Position numbers and translations under genes: made by a program
The notes under the pieces: model-generated
Told to the model about the DNA's origin: nothing
Database searches by the model: none
Seen by the model: the letters and a program-made list of their open reading frames with translations, nothing else
Assembly: GCF_000382185.1 (NCBI RefSeq)
Contig: NZ_KB907784.1
Location: 682,001 to 746,000 of the forward strand
Length of the DNA stretch: 64,000 nucleotides
DNA from: Bordetella sp. FB-8
Lineage (GTDB): Bacteria > Pseudomonadota > Gammaproteobacteria > Burkholderiales > Burkholderiaceae_B
Direction of reading: 5' to 3'
Shown here: positions 26,129-38,563 of the stretch, one piece after another
How the letters are laid out: each line of letters opens with the position of its first letter
Numbering within the stretch: the stretch's first letter is position 1

Positions 26129-26230
26129 GGCAAGACACCTCGGGTTCTGGGCCAGAAAGCTAAAAGCCTCTATTTTGACGGATTTGGCTTTTGAAATAAA
26201 CTCGGCGCCCTTCGGACCCGGGCCGACTGT

Positions 26231-26262
26231 GTGCGAAACGGGTGCGAAACGGGTGCGAAACC
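26231..26262. repeat. Three tandem copies of an 11-bp unit
   Basis: GTGCGAAACGG at 26231-26241 and 26242-26252, then GTGCGAAACC at 26253-26262. It lies between mnmC and the GH31 gene, about 100 bp upstream of the latter's start on the minus strand. It may be a small slippage expansion or a set of binding boxes. Confidence 0.75.
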
Positions 26263-26300
26263 AGGGATTTTCGGCCCTTTGACTGCCCTTTTGGGGCTAC

Positions 26301-26335
26301 AAAAAAAAAGCTGCCCTCTCCCCCTAGCGGGGCAG
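26301..26335 (-). terminator. Rho-independent terminator of mnmC
   Basis: On the minus strand, CTGCCC (26335-26330) pairs with GGGCAG (26316-26311), followed by C and a run of nine T (26309-26301). The stem overlaps the mnmC stop codon. A second stem, GCCC-x-GGGC, lies at 26285-26297. Confidence 0.85.
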
Positions 26336-28186
26336 AATCTGGGCGATCAGGTCGGTTTCCAGGGGCAAGGGCTCGCCGCAGAGCCAAGCGGCGATCAAAT
26401 CCCCGCCCAGGGCCGACCAGCTCAGGCCGCGCGAAGCATAGCCGGTCGCCAGCCAGACGCCGTCGGCATGGGCCAGCGGCCCGATGGCCGGCAGGCGACC
26501 GGGCAACACCGCCCGCCAACCGGCCCAGCCGGGAAGATCGCCGGCCGGCAGCCCACGCAAAGCCAGCCCTGCGCCTGCATCCAGCAGCCCAGCCGCCTTG
26601 TCCAGATTGACGCGCTGCCCTGCGGCGCCGGCCTCTGCCCGCGCGGCGCCGTGCACATAAGTGCTGCCCGCCACACACCAGCCTTGCACCTCGGGCAGCA
26701 GATAGCCCTCGCCTCCCACGATGCAGTGCGGGCCGCCGCGCAACGCGCAAGCGGGTATTTGCGTGACTTCGCCGGCCAGAGCATGCATCTGCGCCAATCT
26801 GGGCAAAAAAGGGTCCAGCAGGCCGCTGGCCCGCAGCAACGCCGGCGCCTGGGCGGCACAGGCCAGCACAACTTGATCGGCTTCGGCCAACACGAGGCCC
26901 CGTGCGTCGCAAGCCTGCCACATCCCGGCGGCCGGCCGGATGCACGCGACCATGCCAGCCCGGCGAGTGACGCCCGGCCTGGACAAAAGCGCAGCGACCA
27001 GACGATCCGGCCGCACCAGCAGGCCGTCACGGAAATACACGCCGCCGCGCGCCACCGGCAGCCCTGCCAGTCGCCCCGCTTGGCCGGCGTCGACGAAACG
27101 CGCCCAGTCCTCGGGAAAAGCCAGACAGGAAAGGGCCTCGGACAGGGCCGCGGCCCGGCCAACATCGCGCTCCAGCTGCAAGGTGCCGCAGCGGCGCACA
27201 GCCTGATCCAGGCCGGCCCAGCGGTGCAAGGCGCGCAGGCTGCCGGCCCGCGACAGGCGCGCCCGCGGATTGTCATCGCGCGCGATCACCGGCGTCAGCG
27301 CGGCAGCCAAATGGCCGCGATGCGCGCCCGCGTCGTCGTCGGGCGCCAGCACCGTCACTTGCCGTCCGCGCAGCGCCAGCGCCTGGGCCACGCCGGCCCC
27401 TGCCAGGCCCGCACCGATCACCAGCACCGGCGCCGGGTCGGCACAGGGCAGTGCGGGACCCGGCACGGCCTGCGCGGCACGCCTGCCCACGGTCATGTGC
27501 AACTTGCCGTAGCCCTGCTCACGTTTTATTTCGAAACCGGCCGCGGCCAGCGTGCGCCGTACATGGCCCACGCTGCACCAGGTCGCCAGCGTGGCATCGG
27601 GCGCGGCCAGGCGCGCCAGCACGCCCAGCATTTCGGGCGACCACATCGCAGGGTTGCGGCTGGGCGCGAAACCGTCGAGAAAATAGGCGTCCACGTGCGC
27701 GGACAAGCGTGGGGCGACCGCCGCAGCCTCGCCGAAAGCGAGGGTCAGCGTGACGGCGCCATCTTCGAATTCCAATCTGTGCAGGCCGGGCAGACGCTGC
27801 GGCCATTGCTCAACCAGGAAATCGGCCAATGCGCGCAGTTCTCGCGGCAGATGCCGATCCCAGGCCGCACGCAAAGCCCCGCGCTCCAGCGGATGTCCTT
27901 CGATCGACACCACATGCAAGCGTGCCACGCGCCGCGGATCGGCACGCCAGGCGCGCCACAGTGCCAGAAAGTTCAGGCCCAGCCCAAAGCCGGTCTCGCA
28001 CACCGTGAACCGGGCGCGGCCCTGCCAGCGCCGGGGCAGATCGTTGCCGCGTAGGAATACCTGCTCGGCCTGCCCCAGCGCATCGGTACGCGAGTGATAG
28101 ACGTCGCCGTAGGATGCGCTGAACGGGTGCCCCGCATCATCGAACGACAAGGTCGCGGGCTGCAAGGGTATGTAGGAAGAAGACAT
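26324..28186 (-). CDS. mnmC: Bifunctional tRNA 5-methylaminomethyl-2-thiouridine biosynthesis protein MnmC
   Basis: 620 residues from ATG 28186 ([17 protein letters not shown]); an in-frame ATG nine codons upstream is possible and neither has a clear ribosome site. The N-terminal half is a methyltransferase ([18 protein letters not shown]). From about residue 258 there is an FAD-dependent oxidoreductase with the dinucleotide motif [20 protein letters not shown]. The FAD domain removes the carboxymethyl group from cmnm5s2U34, and the methyltransferase domain then adds a methyl from SAM to give mnm5s2U in tRNAs for Lys, Glu and Gln. Both domains look complete and in the usual fused order. Confidence 0.95.
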   Translation of the reverse strand: MSSSYIPLQPATLSFDDAGHPFSASYGDVYHSRTDALGQAEQVFLRGNDLPRRWQGRARFTVCETGFGLGLNFLALWRAWRADPRRVARLHVVSIEGHPLERGALRAAWDRHLPRELRALADFLVEQWPQRLPGLHRLEFEDGAVTLTLAFGEAAAVAPRLSAHVDAYFLDGFAPSRNPAMWSPEMLGVLARLAAPDATLATWCSVGHVRRTLAAAGFEIKREQGYGKLHMTVGRRAAQAVPGPALPCADPAPVLVIGAGLAGAGVAQALALRGRQVTVLAPDDDAGAHRGHLAAALTPVIARDDNPRARLSRAGSLRALHRWAGLDQAVRRCGTLQLERDVGRAAALSEALSCLAFPEDWARFVDAGQAGRLAGLPVARGGVYFRDGLLVRPDRLVAALLSRPGVTRRAGMVACIRPAAGMWQACDARGLVLAEADQVVLACAAQAPALLRASGLLDPFLPRLAQMHALAGEVTQIPACALRGGPHCIVGGEGYLLPEVQGWCVAGSTYVHGAARAEAGAAGQRVNLDKAAGLLDAGAGLALRGLPAGDLPGWAGWRAVLPGRLPAIGPLAHADGVWLATGYASRGLSWSALGGDLIAAWLCGEPLPLETDLIAQILPR

Positions 28187-28302
28187 GGAATTTTGCAAAT
28201 GCGCCGCCAACATAACAGAAGCCGTTGGCTATGCGCCACGCATCGCCGCGCAATCGCCCCGCCGATGCGGCCCCGCATAGCGGGCAGGCTTACACTATAC
28301 CT

Positions 28303-29175
28303 ATGCAGAACACCAGCCACCCCAAGCATCACTTGCTCGATCTGCGCATGGCCATCGACGCAGCCGTTTGCGCCGCCCACACCGGCGCAGCCGTGCTGCA
28401 ATCGTACGCGCACCATCGGGCCGACCTGATCATCGACCACAAGGCGCGCAACGATCTGGTCTCGCAAGCCGACCGCGAAGCCGAAGCGGCCGTCATCGAG
28501 GCGCTGCAGTCCCGCATGCCGGGCCTGGGCATCGTAGCGGAAGAAACCGGCGGCGTGCCGCAAGGCCCGGCCACCTGGTATATCGATCCGCTGGACGGCA
28601 CCACCAATTACTTGAGCGGCATTCCGCACTACGCCGTGTCCATTGCCCTAATCGCGCACGCCGGAACGCCGGTTTCGATCGACGAATCCGTCAAGGTCGA
28701 CACCCCCGTGATCGGCGTGGTCTACGATCCTTGTCGTGAAGAACTGTTCACCAGCGTCTATGGTGTAGGCTCATGGCTCAACGGCCGGCGCATCGCCTGC
28801 TCGCGCACCGGCAGCCTGACCGAATCGGTCGTGGCCACCGGCTTCCCGTTCCGCGATTTTTCCTTCGCCGAACAGTACATGCCCACGCTAAATGCCGCCA
28901 TCCACACCACCCGCGGCGTTCGCCGCCTGGGCGCGGCGGCGCTGGACCTGGCCTGGACGGCCTGCGGCCGCTACGACGGCTACTGGGAAATGGGCCTGGC
29001 GCCTTGGGACGTGGCCGCCGGCACGCTGATCCTGCGCGAGGCGGGCGGCATCTGCACCGATATGCACCAGGCCGACCCCTGGCCCAAGGGCGGCTACGTG
29101 GTCGCCGGCAACCCCCAGGTCCACAAAGAACTGGTCGCCATGATCGCGCCACACCTCAAGCCCGGGCAGCCCTGA
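28303..29175 (+). CDS. Inositol monophosphatase-family phosphatase
   Basis: 290 residues. Metal-site motifs are present: AEET (first glutamate), IDPLDGTTNYLSGIP (the DPLDGT signature) and APWDVAAGTLILREAGG (WD-x-AAG). It dephosphorylates inositol phosphate or related small phosphates; SuhB-like, CysQ-like or other specificity cannot be decided. Start ATG 28303 has no ribosome site, but TACACT and TATACC lie just upstream, so a leaderless transcript is possible. It is divergent from mnmC. Confidence 0.88.
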   Translation: MQNTSHPKHHLLDLRMAIDAAVCAAHTGAAVLQSYAHHRADLIIDHKARNDLVSQADREAEAAVIEALQSRMPGLGIVAEETGGVPQGPATWYIDPLDGTTNYLSGIPHYAVSIALIAHAGTPVSIDESVKVDTPVIGVVYDPCREELFTSVYGVGSWLNGRRIACSRTGSLTESVVATGFPFRDFSFAEQYMPTLNAAIHTTRGVRRLGAAALDLAWTACGRYDGYWEMGLAPWDVAAGTLILREAGGICTDMHQADPWPKGGYVVAGNPQVHKELVAMIAPHLKPGQP

Positions 29176-29185
29176 GACGGCGCGC

Positions 29186-30862
29186 TCAAACCGGTTCGCG
29201 CAGGACCCGGCGCAGGATCTTGCCCACATTGTTCTTGGGCAACTCGTCGCAGAAGACCACCTTGCGCGGCCGCTTATAGCCCACCAGCCGCCGTCGGCAC
29301 CAGGCCATGAGCTGCACCGCACTCAGCGCCGGGTCGGACCGCACCACGAAAAGGCGCACCGATTCGCCCGAATGCCGGTTGGGCACGCCGACCACGGCGC
29401 ATTCCCGCACCCCCGGATGCGTGGCCACGATCGCCTCGACCTCGTTGGGGTACACCTTGAATCCCGCCACGGTGATCATGTCCTTCTTGCGATCGACCAG
29501 GCGCAGGCAACCGCGTTCGTCGAGCACGCCGATATCGCCTGTGCGGAAAAACCCATCGGCCGTCATGACGGCCCGGGTCTCGTCGGGCTGCCCCCAGTAG
29601 CCTTTCATGACCTGCGGCCCGCGCACAGCCACCTCGCCCGCCTGGCCGGATGGCAGCACCGCGCCGGCTTCGTCCAGAATGGCCACGTCCGTCGAGGGCA
29701 GGGGCAGGCCTGCCGTGCCGCTATAAGACGTGCTGTCGGTAGGATTGACCGCGATCACCGGCGAGGTCTCCGAAAGCCCATATCCTTCAATCAGGGCATT
29801 GCCGGTGACCTTGAACCAATGTTCGGCGACCGAGGCCTGCACCGCCATGCCGCCGCCCAATGTCAGGCGCAGCGCGGAAAAATCCAGGCCGGCGAACTGC
29901 GTATGGCTCAATAGCCCGTTGAACAGAGTATTGACGCCCGGAAAGAGATGCACGGGCGTCTTGCGCCACGTGTTGATCAGCGCCGTGCGGTCGCGCGCAT
30001 TGATGATGAGCAGATTGCGCATACCCGCATGCATGCAGAGCAATCCGCACACTGTCATGGCAAACACGTGATAGAGCGGCAGCGCTCCGAGGATGGTCAA
30101 GCGCTCGGCGTGCGCGCCGTTCAAGTCGCCCAGGGCCGGGCGGGCCACTTCCACCATCTGCAGCACATTGGCTACCAGGTTGCCGTGCGTAAGCATCGCC
30201 CCTTTGGGCAGGCCGGTCGTTCCGCCCGTGTACTGCAGCACGGCCAGATCGTCCAGGCCCATCGCCACCGGCGTGTAAGGCTTGCGCGCGCCGATCGCAT
30301 CGGCCCAGGTACGGGCGCCCTCGATGCGCCAGGCCGGCACGCGCTTCTTGACGTGCCGGGCGACGAAGTTGACCAGCGCCCCCTTGGGCGCGCTCAGCAT
30401 GTCGCCGCACGCGACCACCACCACGGTGCGCAATTCGGGAACGTTTTCCGTCTTCTGCAGCACATGCGCGAAATTTTCGAGAACGACGATGGCCGATACA
30501 CCGCAGTCGCGCAGTTGATGCTCGAGTTCCTTCGCGGTATAGAGCGGATTGACGTTGACCACCACCATGCCGGCGCGCAGCACGCCCAGAAGGGCGGCGA
30601 AATAGGCCGGCACATTGGGCATCATCAGCGCCACGCGGGCGCCTCGTTCCAGCCCCTGCGCCTGCAGCCAGCCGGCGAAAGCCGCGGCCTTGGCATCCAT
30701 CGCGGCGTACCCCAGGTCGCTGCCCATGAAACGGCAGACGGTGCGCCGCGCATGCCGCCTGCACGCCCGATTCAGCATATCCGTCAGCGAAGTGTAATCA
30801 TGCGGCGCGATCTCGGCCGCCACCTGCGGCGGATAATGCGCCAGCCACGGACGCGGCGGCAT
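29186..30862 (-). CDS. Long-chain acyl-CoA synthetase-type AMP-binding enzyme
   Basis: 558 residues of the ANL superfamily. The P-loop-like motif YTGGTTGLPKGAMLTHGN, the A5-type GYGLSETSPV, the hinge region FFRTGDIGVLDERGCLRLVDR and the C-terminal lysine in LPKNNVGKILRR are all present. The sequence resembles FadD and other medium/long-chain acyl-CoA synthetases. It activates a fatty or related carboxylic acid with ATP and CoA. It converges on the phosphatase gene with 10 bp between stops, and its start faces the M20 hydrolase gene 85 bp away. Confidence 0.9.
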   Translation of the reverse strand: MPPRPWLAHYPPQVAAEIAPHDYTSLTDMLNRACRRHARRTVCRFMGSDLGYAAMDAKAAAFAGWLQAQGLERGARVALMMPNVPAYFAALLGVLRAGMVVVNVNPLYTAKELEHQLRDCGVSAIVVLENFAHVLQKTENVPELRTVVVVACGDMLSAPKGALVNFVARHVKKRVPAWRIEGARTWADAIGARKPYTPVAMGLDDLAVLQYTGGTTGLPKGAMLTHGNLVANVLQMVEVARPALGDLNGAHAERLTILGALPLYHVFAMTVCGLLCMHAGMRNLLIINARDRTALINTWRKTPVHLFPGVNTLFNGLLSHTQFAGLDFSALRLTLGGGMAVQASVAEHWFKVTGNALIEGYGLSETSPVIAVNPTDSTSYSGTAGLPLPSTDVAILDEAGAVLPSGQAGEVAVRGPQVMKGYWGQPDETRAVMTADGFFRTGDIGVLDERGCLRLVDRKKDMITVAGFKVYPNEVEAIVATHPGVRECAVVGVPNRHSGESVRLFVVRSDPALSAVQLMAWCRRRLVGYKRPRKVVFCDELPKNNVGKILRRVLREPV

Positions 30863-30947
30863 AGGTTGTCTCCGTATTTATCGATTTTGGCCGTTGATGA
30901 TACCCTTGAGAAGACACATATCTCATGCGTTCCGCACGCAGTTCATC

Positions 30948-32153
30948 ATGAAACTCATCGAACCCATCGTTGCCTGGCAGGAAGAAATCGCACACGTCCG
31001 GCGCGACCTGCACGCGCATCCCGAACTGTCCTACCAAGAATTCCGTACCGCCGACATCGTCGCCGCCAAGCTGCAGGAGTGGGGCATTCCCATCGACCGC
31101 GGCCTGGGCGGCACCGGGGTGGTGGGCGTCATCGAAGGCAAGCTGCCGCAGGATCCGGCCAAGCCGCGCGCCGTCGGCCTGCGCGCCGACATGGACGCGC
31201 TGCCGATGCAGGAACTGAACGCCTTCGAGCACCGCAGCCAGCACGACGGCAAGATGCACGCCTGCGGCCACGACGGCCACACCGCAATGCTGTTGGGCGC
31301 GGCGCAGTACCTGGCCCGGCATCGCGACTTCGCGGGCACGGTCTATCTCATCTTCCAGCCCGCCGAAGAAGGAGGTGCCGGCGCCCAGCGCATGATCGAC
31401 GACGGTCTGTTCACCAAATTCCCCATGGAAGCGGTGTTCGGCATGCACAACTGGCCCGGCTTCAAGGTGGGCCAGTTCGGCGTGACGGCCGGCCCCATCA
31501 TGGCCTCGGCGAACGAATTCTCCATCGTCGTCAAGGGCAAGGGCGCTCATGGTGGCATGCCGCATCTGGGCCACGACCCCATCATGGCGGCCGCGCAGAT
31601 GGCGGTGTCCATGCAGACCATCGTTTCGCGCAACCGCCACCCGATCGAAGCCGCGGTGCTCAGCATCACACAAATCCATGCTGGCAGCGCCGACAACGTC
31701 ATCCCCGCCGACGCGCAATTGCGCGGAACGGTGCGCACCTTCACCACCGAAATGACCGATCTCATCGAGCGGCGCATGCGCGAGATCGCGGAACACACCG
31801 CCGCAGCCATGAACTGCCAGGTCGATTTCGTTTTCGACCGCAACTACCCGCCCACCATCAACGATCCGCAGGAAACCGCCTTCTGCGCCGAGGTCATGCG
31901 CGGCATCGTGGGCAAGGACAACGTCGATGACCACGTCACGCCGACCATGGGCGCCGAGGACTTCTCCTACATGCTGCTGCAAAAACCCGGCTGCTACGTC
32001 TGGATCGGTAACGGCGACGGCGACCACCGTGCGCAGGGCCACGGCATGGGTCCCTGCATGCTGCACAACGGCAGCTACGACTTCAACGACGCGCTGCTGC
32101 CGCTGGGCGCGACTTACTGGGTCCAATTGGCGCTCCAGCGCCTGGCCCGATAG
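30948..32153 (+). CDS. M20-family amidohydrolase (hippurate hydrolase/IAA-amino acid hydrolase-like)
   Basis: 401 residues from ATG 30948 (MKLIEPIVAWQEEIAHVRRD). Binuclear metal-site motifs are present: [41 protein letters not shown] and the C-terminal MGAEDFSYML. The central lid domain starts near ANEFSIVVKGKGAHGGMP. The enzyme removes an acyl group from an N-acyl amino acid. A close paralogue, with the same motifs and order, is cut by the right edge of this window. The downstream thioesterase starts 21 bp after the stop, suggesting co-transcription. Confidence 0.92.
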   Translation: MKLIEPIVAWQEEIAHVRRDLHAHPELSYQEFRTADIVAAKLQEWGIPIDRGLGGTGVVGVIEGKLPQDPAKPRAVGLRADMDALPMQELNAFEHRSQHDGKMHACGHDGHTAMLLGAAQYLARHRDFAGTVYLIFQPAEEGGAGAQRMIDDGLFTKFPMEAVFGMHNWPGFKVGQFGVTAGPIMASANEFSIVVKGKGAHGGMPHLGHDPIMAAAQMAVSMQTIVSRNRHPIEAAVLSITQIHAGSADNVIPADAQLRGTVRTFTTEMTDLIERRMREIAEHTAAAMNCQVDFVFDRNYPPTINDPQETAFCAEVMRGIVGKDNVDDHVTPTMGAEDFSYMLLQKPGCYVWIGNGDGDHRAQGHGMGPCMLHNGSYDFNDALLPLGATYWVQLALQRLAR

Positions 32154-32174
32154 AACCCGCAACGGAACCAAGCC

Positions 32175-32576
32175 ATGTCACACGCCTGCACTCCCGTCAC
32201 GCTGCCCAACGACGACCCGGTATTGCGCGTCATGCCCATGCCGACGGACACCAATATCCACGGCGACGTCTTCGGCGGCTGGATCATGTCGCAGGTCGAC
32301 ATCGCAGGCGCCGTCCCGGCCGCGCGCCGGGCCAACGGCCGGGTCGCCACCGTCGCGGTGAACGCACTGGTCTTCAGGCAGCCGGTATTTGTGGGCGACC
32401 TGCTCAGCTTCTACGCCAAGATCGTCAAAACCGGCAACACCTCGGTCACCGTCGAGGTAGACGTCTACGCTCAGCGCCAGCGCCTGGACGCCGAGATCGT
32501 CAAGGTCACCGAGGCGACGCTGACCTACGTGGCGACCGACGAGGCGCGCCACAGCCGGCCGCTGCCGATGCTGTAA
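32175..32576 (+). CDS. YciA-type acyl-CoA thioesterase (hotdog fold)
   Basis: 133 residues. The N-terminal TDTNIHGDVFGGWIMSQVD carries the hotdog-fold catalytic Asn/Asp pattern of the YciA/acyl-CoA hydrolase family, followed by a beta sheet ending in ATLTYVATDE. It hydrolyses acyl-CoA to free acid and CoA in the cytosol. It follows the amidohydrolase gene by 21 bp on the same strand, and an acyl-CoA synthetase lies across the promoter region, so acyl turnover is a shared theme. Confidence 0.9.
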   Translation: MSHACTPVTLPNDDPVLRVMPMPTDTNIHGDVFGGWIMSQVDIAGAVPAARRANGRVATVAVNALVFRQPVFVGDLLSFYAKIVKTGNTSVTVEVDVYAQRQRLDAEIVKVTEATLTYVATDEARHSRPLPML

Positions 32577-32579
32577 CGC

Positions 32580-32597
32580 CGCGGCTTTGAAGCCGCG
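32580..32597. terminator. Hairpin between convergent thioesterase and Lrp-type genes
   Basis: CGCGGCTT-TG-AAGCCGCG, a perfect 8-bp stem filling the gap between two stops. There is no T-run, so it is a likely but not certain bidirectional terminator. Confidence 0.6.
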
Positions 32598-33056
32598 TCA
32601 CTCCCTGCTCAACGGCAGTTCCATGGTGCTCTTTATGACCTCCATGGAAAAGCTGGCACTGACATCCAGCAGATCCACCGCGTCGATCAGACGCCGGTAG
32701 AAGCGGTCGTAGGCCGCCATGTCTTGGACCACCACCTTCAGCAGATAGTCCACGTCGCCTGCCATGCGGTGAAACTCCACCACATTGGGCAAAGCCATGA
32801 CGGCGCCGACCAGGCTCTGCGTCCATTTGGCATTGTGCTGGCTGGTGCGGATGGAAACGAAGACCGTGAGATTGAGTCCCAGCGCCTGCGGGTTGAGCAC
32901 CACCGCATTGCGCAGGATGACGCCATCTTCCCTGAGCTTCTGTATGCGCCGCCAGCACGGCGTCACAGACAGATTGACCTGCTCGGCGATCTCGGCCACA
33001 GACAGGTCGGCATTCTTCTGCATGAGCCCGAGAATCTTGAAGTCCGTCTGATCCAT
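32598..33056 (-). CDS. Lrp/AsnC-family transcriptional regulator
   Basis: ATG 33056 (MDQTDFKILGLMQKNADLSV) with AAGGA upstream gives 152 residues; the frame extends further but the extension is not Lrp-like. The helix-turn-helix covers about 4-60 (VAEIAEQVNLSVTPCWRRIQ), and the RAM effector domain covers about 65-150 (AGDVDYLLKVVVQDMAAYDR). Lrp-type proteins of this size bind an amino acid and often control a divergent gene. Here the neighbour is cysteine dioxygenase, 128 bp away, so cysteine or a related thiol is a plausible effector (inference). Confidence 0.92.
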   Translation of the reverse strand: MDQTDFKILGLMQKNADLSVAEIAEQVNLSVTPCWRRIQKLREDGVILRNAVVLNPQALGLNLTVFVSIRTSQHNAKWTQSLVGAVMALPNVVEFHRMAGDVDYLLKVVVQDMAAYDRFYRRLIDAVDLLDVSASFSMEVIKSTMELPLSRE

Positions 33057-33184
33057 GAGGGGTTCCTTTGTACTGGAGGAAAAATATTTCACCGCGGCCG
33101 TCATCCGGCACGAATTAGGCAAAATTATTCTATGGGCCGCGCTTTAGCATAGACGGATTCCCATTACCCGCACCCCGAGCCGAC

Positions 33185-33733
33185 ATGCAAGCCGCCACCG
33201 ACTCCGTCATCGCCCCGAACGCCTCGCTGCAGGCATTGTCCACCGCCACCGATCAGGCCGAGCAGACCGCCGCCTCGAACCTGCTGTTGCAAATGGCGAC
33301 GAACCTCAGGCAAGCCGACAATCTGCTGGAAGCCCTACCGCAAGCGCTGCGCGCCGGCTCGCCCGACGGCTACTGCCGCCATGTGGCTTACGCCGATCCG
33401 AGTGGCCGCTTCACGATCGTCTACCTGGTGTGGCGCTCGGGCCAGCATAGCCCCGTGCACGGCCACAAGACCTGGTGCGCCTACCGCGTGCTGCAAGGCG
33501 AGCTGTCGGAAACGCTCTACGACTGGAATCCGTCCACTCAGACACTGTCGGTCAACGGCGAGATCACCCGCAAACCCGGCGACATCTTCACCGCCATCCC
33601 CGGCCTGCAACAGACCCACCGCCTGGGCAACAGCGGCGACGAGGTGGCCATCACCCTGCACATCTATGGCGTGGCCGAGGAAAGTATTTCCACCGGCGTG
33701 AACCTGCTGCCACCGCAACCGTTGCTGCAATAA
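33185..33733 (+). CDS. Cysteine dioxygenase-type cupin enzyme
   Basis: 182 residues. The cupin iron site is visible: His-x-His in SPVHGHKTWCAY and the third histidine in QQTHRLGN, with YRVLQGELSETLY between. It belongs to the type I thiol dioxygenases, which use non-haem iron and O2 to make cysteine sulfinate. Bacterial members also include 3-mercaptopropionate dioxygenases, so substrate choice is open. It is divergent from an Lrp-type gene that probably controls it. Confidence 0.85.
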   Translation: MQAATDSVIAPNASLQALSTATDQAEQTAASNLLLQMATNLRQADNLLEALPQALRAGSPDGYCRHVAYADPSGRFTIVYLVWRSGQHSPVHGHKTWCAYRVLQGELSETLYDWNPSTQTLSVNGEITRKPGDIFTAIPGLQQTHRLGNSGDEVAITLHIYGVAEESISTGVNLLPPQPLLQ

Positions 33734-33820
33734 ACCGGGTTTTCAACCGTCCCGGTTGAAGACATTGCAAGCCGGGTACTATCCGGATGAAATCCGAAGC
33801 ACAGCCCCGTTTTCCGGGGC
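33733..33820 (+). terminator. Two hairpins after the cysteine dioxygenase gene
   Basis: AACCGGG (33733-33739) pairs with CCCGGTT (33751-33757), starting at the stop codon. A second stem, GCCCCG-TTTTC-CGGGGC, lies at 33804-33820. Neither has a strong T-run. They sit between convergent genes, and the rest of 33821-33906 shows nothing else. Confidence 0.5.
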
Positions 33821-33906
33821 GAGCATCGCAACTTTCGCAAGGCGGCCCCGTCGGCCCAGGAACTGCGCCGACGCGATTCAAAGAACCGCGCCGGCCGATG
33901 CCCAGG

Positions 33907-36633
<2,727 letters not shown>

Positions 36634-36751
36634 GCGTCTCGGTACAGCCCGAAGGGAAACGGACAAGTGTAGCGCACCCAGGTTACGAAGCCCTGGGGGC
36701 CGTTCCGGGGTAGGTAAGGGCATAATCACGTTCATCAAGCCTCTTAGTTGT

Positions 36752-37240
36752 ATGAACAAGCCCTTTTCTTACCGTCCCAAGGTCGGCCGCAAACAGGAAA
36801 CCGTTCTGTCCTGGCTGGGCCATGATGCGCGCGGCGCCGGGGTGCTGGCCACGGCCCACCGCCACCTGCAGCTTCAGCAGGCCTTGGCCGCGCTGTTACC
36901 GCCGGGCTTGGGCGAAGTCTGCGCTGTCATCAAGCTGGACCAACATCGCCTGGAGCTGGCCGTGCCGGGGTCGGCTTATGCTGCCAAGCTGCGGCAGATG
37001 GCACCCAGTCTGGCCCAGGCGCTGTCCGTACGCGGCTGGCTGCTCGATGAGATCGCGGTACGGGTGCAGGCTGGCATGCCGCGCCCGGGCAGCCGCGCGG
37101 CACGACCGGTCAAATCGGCCCAGCCCCTGGATACGCAAGCCCTGGAGGCTTTCGACGAACTGGGGAAAACGATGCGGCCCGGCCCCTTGGCGGACGCGAT
37201 TGCGCGCCTGCTGACGCACCATGGTCACCGGAGATCTTGA
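36752..37240 (+). CDS. DUF721-family protein, DciA-like
   Basis: ATG 36752 gives 162 residues. The N-terminal half (about 20-105) carries the DUF721 pattern with [20 protein letters not shown] and [20 protein letters not shown]. DciA proteins of this family help load the replicative helicase DnaB in bacteria that lack DnaC. Here the domain is N-terminal and followed by a Pro/Arg-rich linker and a short helix. It is the only plus-strand gene inside the secA-to-mraZ block and is divergent from secA by 118 bp, which is common for this family. Confidence 0.75.
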   Translation: MNKPFSYRPKVGRKQETVLSWLGHDARGAGVLATAHRHLQLQQALAALLPPGLGEVCAVIKLDQHRLELAVPGSAYAAKLRQMAPSLAQALSVRGWLLDEIAVRVQAGMPRPGSRAARPVKSAQPLDTQALEAFDELGKTMRPGPLADAIARLLTHHGHRRS

Positions 37241-37370
37241 GGGCGGTTTGAGGCCTTAAGCACGCGATGCTGCCCGGCACATTTCCGATGCTCAGCGTCG
37301 GCAGTGGCTGCATTCGGACGCCGCGCGCTTCGGATTGCTGCGGGACTCTCGGCTCGGTCCATAAAAGCGA

Positions 37371-37394
37371 AAAACGCCGCATCCGCGGCGTTTT
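37371..37394. terminator. Bidirectional terminator between the DUF721 gene and lpxC
   Basis: AAAACGCCGC-ATCC-GCGGCGTTTT, a perfect 10-bp inverted repeat with A-run and T-run on either side (T-run to 37395), 20 bp from the lpxC stop. It can terminate both convergent transcripts. Confidence 0.92.
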
Positions 37395-37415
37395 TGTCGC
37401 AACGCCGGGAAAGTA

Positions 37416-38342
37416 TCAAGCCTGCGCCAGCTTCCATCCACGGAACGCCGCCGGGGCTTCGGCCTGCGATTCGTACGTGACGATTTCCCAGGCGCTCTGA
37501 TCGGCCATCAGCGTGCGCGACAACAGGTTGTTGAGCGCGTGTCCGGACTTGTTGGCCACGTACCGGGCGACCAGCGGCTTGCCCAGCAGGTAGAGGTCTC
37601 CGATAGCGTCCAGAATCTTGTGCTTGACGAACTCGTCGTCGTAGCGCAAACCGTCGTTGTTCAGTACGCGGTACTCGTCCATGACGATGGCGTTATCGAG
37701 GCTTCCGCCGCGGGCCAGTCCCATGGAACGCAAGGCCTCGACTTCGTTGACGAAACCGAAGGTGCGCGCGCGCGCGATTTCCCGAGTATAGGAGTGCGTG
37801 GCGAAGTCGACTTCGGCAAAATTGGCCGTCGAGTCGATTGCCGGATGCTGGAAGTCGATGGAAAAGGCCAAGGCGAAACCTTCATGCGGTTCCAGGCGAG
37901 CCCACTTGGCATTGGCGCCGTCGCCTTCGCGCACCTCGACGGGCTTATTGACCCGGATAAAGCGCTTGGGCGCGTTCTGCTCGACGATGCCGGCCGAACG
38001 CAGCAAATACACAAAGGTCGCCGCGCTGCCATCCATGATGGGGACTTCTTCGGCGGTGATGTCGATGTGCAGGTTGTCGATACCCAGACCGGCCAGCGCC
38101 GACATCAGATGTTCGACCGTGGAAACGCGTACATTTCCCTTCTGCAGCACCGACGCCATACGGGTGTCGCCCACGCCATCCGCGCGCGCGGGCAGATCGA
38201 CGACCTCAGGCAAGTCAGTGCGGTGAAACACGATGCCCGTGTTCGCTTCGGCCGGGCGCAGGACGAGCTCAACCCGGCGCCCGGAGTGGACACCCACGCC
38301 GGTCGTACGGACGAGATTCTGAATGCTGCGCTGGCGAAACAT
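37416..38342 (-). CDS. lpxC: UDP-3-O-acyl-N-acetylglucosamine deacetylase LpxC
   Basis: 308 residues, close to the usual 305. Zinc ligands are His78 ([10 protein letters not shown]), His241 and Asp245 ([12 protein letters not shown]), and the C-terminal SGHALNN provides the catalytic histidine. It performs the committed step of lipid A synthesis. It sits 221 bp downstream of ftsZ on the same strand, past a strong hairpin, so it may be transcribed partly from its own promoter. Confidence 0.98.
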   Translation of the reverse strand: MFRQRSIQNLVRTTGVGVHSGRRVELVLRPAEANTGIVFHRTDLPEVVDLPARADGVGDTRMASVLQKGNVRVSTVEHLMSALAGLGIDNLHIDITAEEVPIMDGSAATFVYLLRSAGIVEQNAPKRFIRVNKPVEVREGDGANAKWARLEPHEGFALAFSIDFQHPAIDSTANFAEVDFATHSYTREIARARTFGFVNEVEALRSMGLARGGSLDNAIVMDEYRVLNNDGLRYDDEFVKHKILDAIGDLYLLGKPLVARYVANKSGHALNNLLSRTLMADQSAWEIVTYESQAEAPAAFRGWKLAQA

Positions 38343-38495
38343 GGCTGAAAAACGAAATTAATGTTTTTTATGAGCAGACATTGTAGCCCGGGCAGTGCCG
38401 CTTGTGCTAACGATACGTCCCTTTTTTGTTGTCAATTACTTCATCCCATTACGGGTGCCGCGACGGTCCACCTCGGGCTTGGAGGGACGCTCCGC

Positions 38496-38528
38496 CCGCG
38501 GCCTGCCCAGGGGGGGGGCAGGCCGCGG
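38496..38528 (-). terminator. Strong hairpin downstream of ftsZ
   Basis: A 13-bp perfect stem (38496-38508 with 38516-38528; CCGCGGCCTGCCC on the plus strand) around a short loop, 35 bp after the ftsZ stop. It lacks a T-run, so it may act as an mRNA-stabilising or partial-termination structure between ftsZ and lpxC. Confidence 0.65.
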
Positions 38529-38563
38529 ATTGAGGGAGGTACAGCAGGGCGGGGCTGAATGGA

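Noticed and set aside
26231..28054. A 607-codon plus-strand frame opposite mnmC
   Set aside because: Antisense to mnmC, rich in Arg, Gln and His, with no domain.
30894..30947. N-terminal extension of the first M20 hydrolase from a TTG
   Set aside because: The family begins near MKLIEPIVAWQ, and the extension overlaps the probable promoter shared with the acyl-CoA synthetase.
37225..37437. A short minus-strand frame downstream of lpxC
   Set aside because: It crosses a strong bidirectional terminator and has no recognisable sequence.
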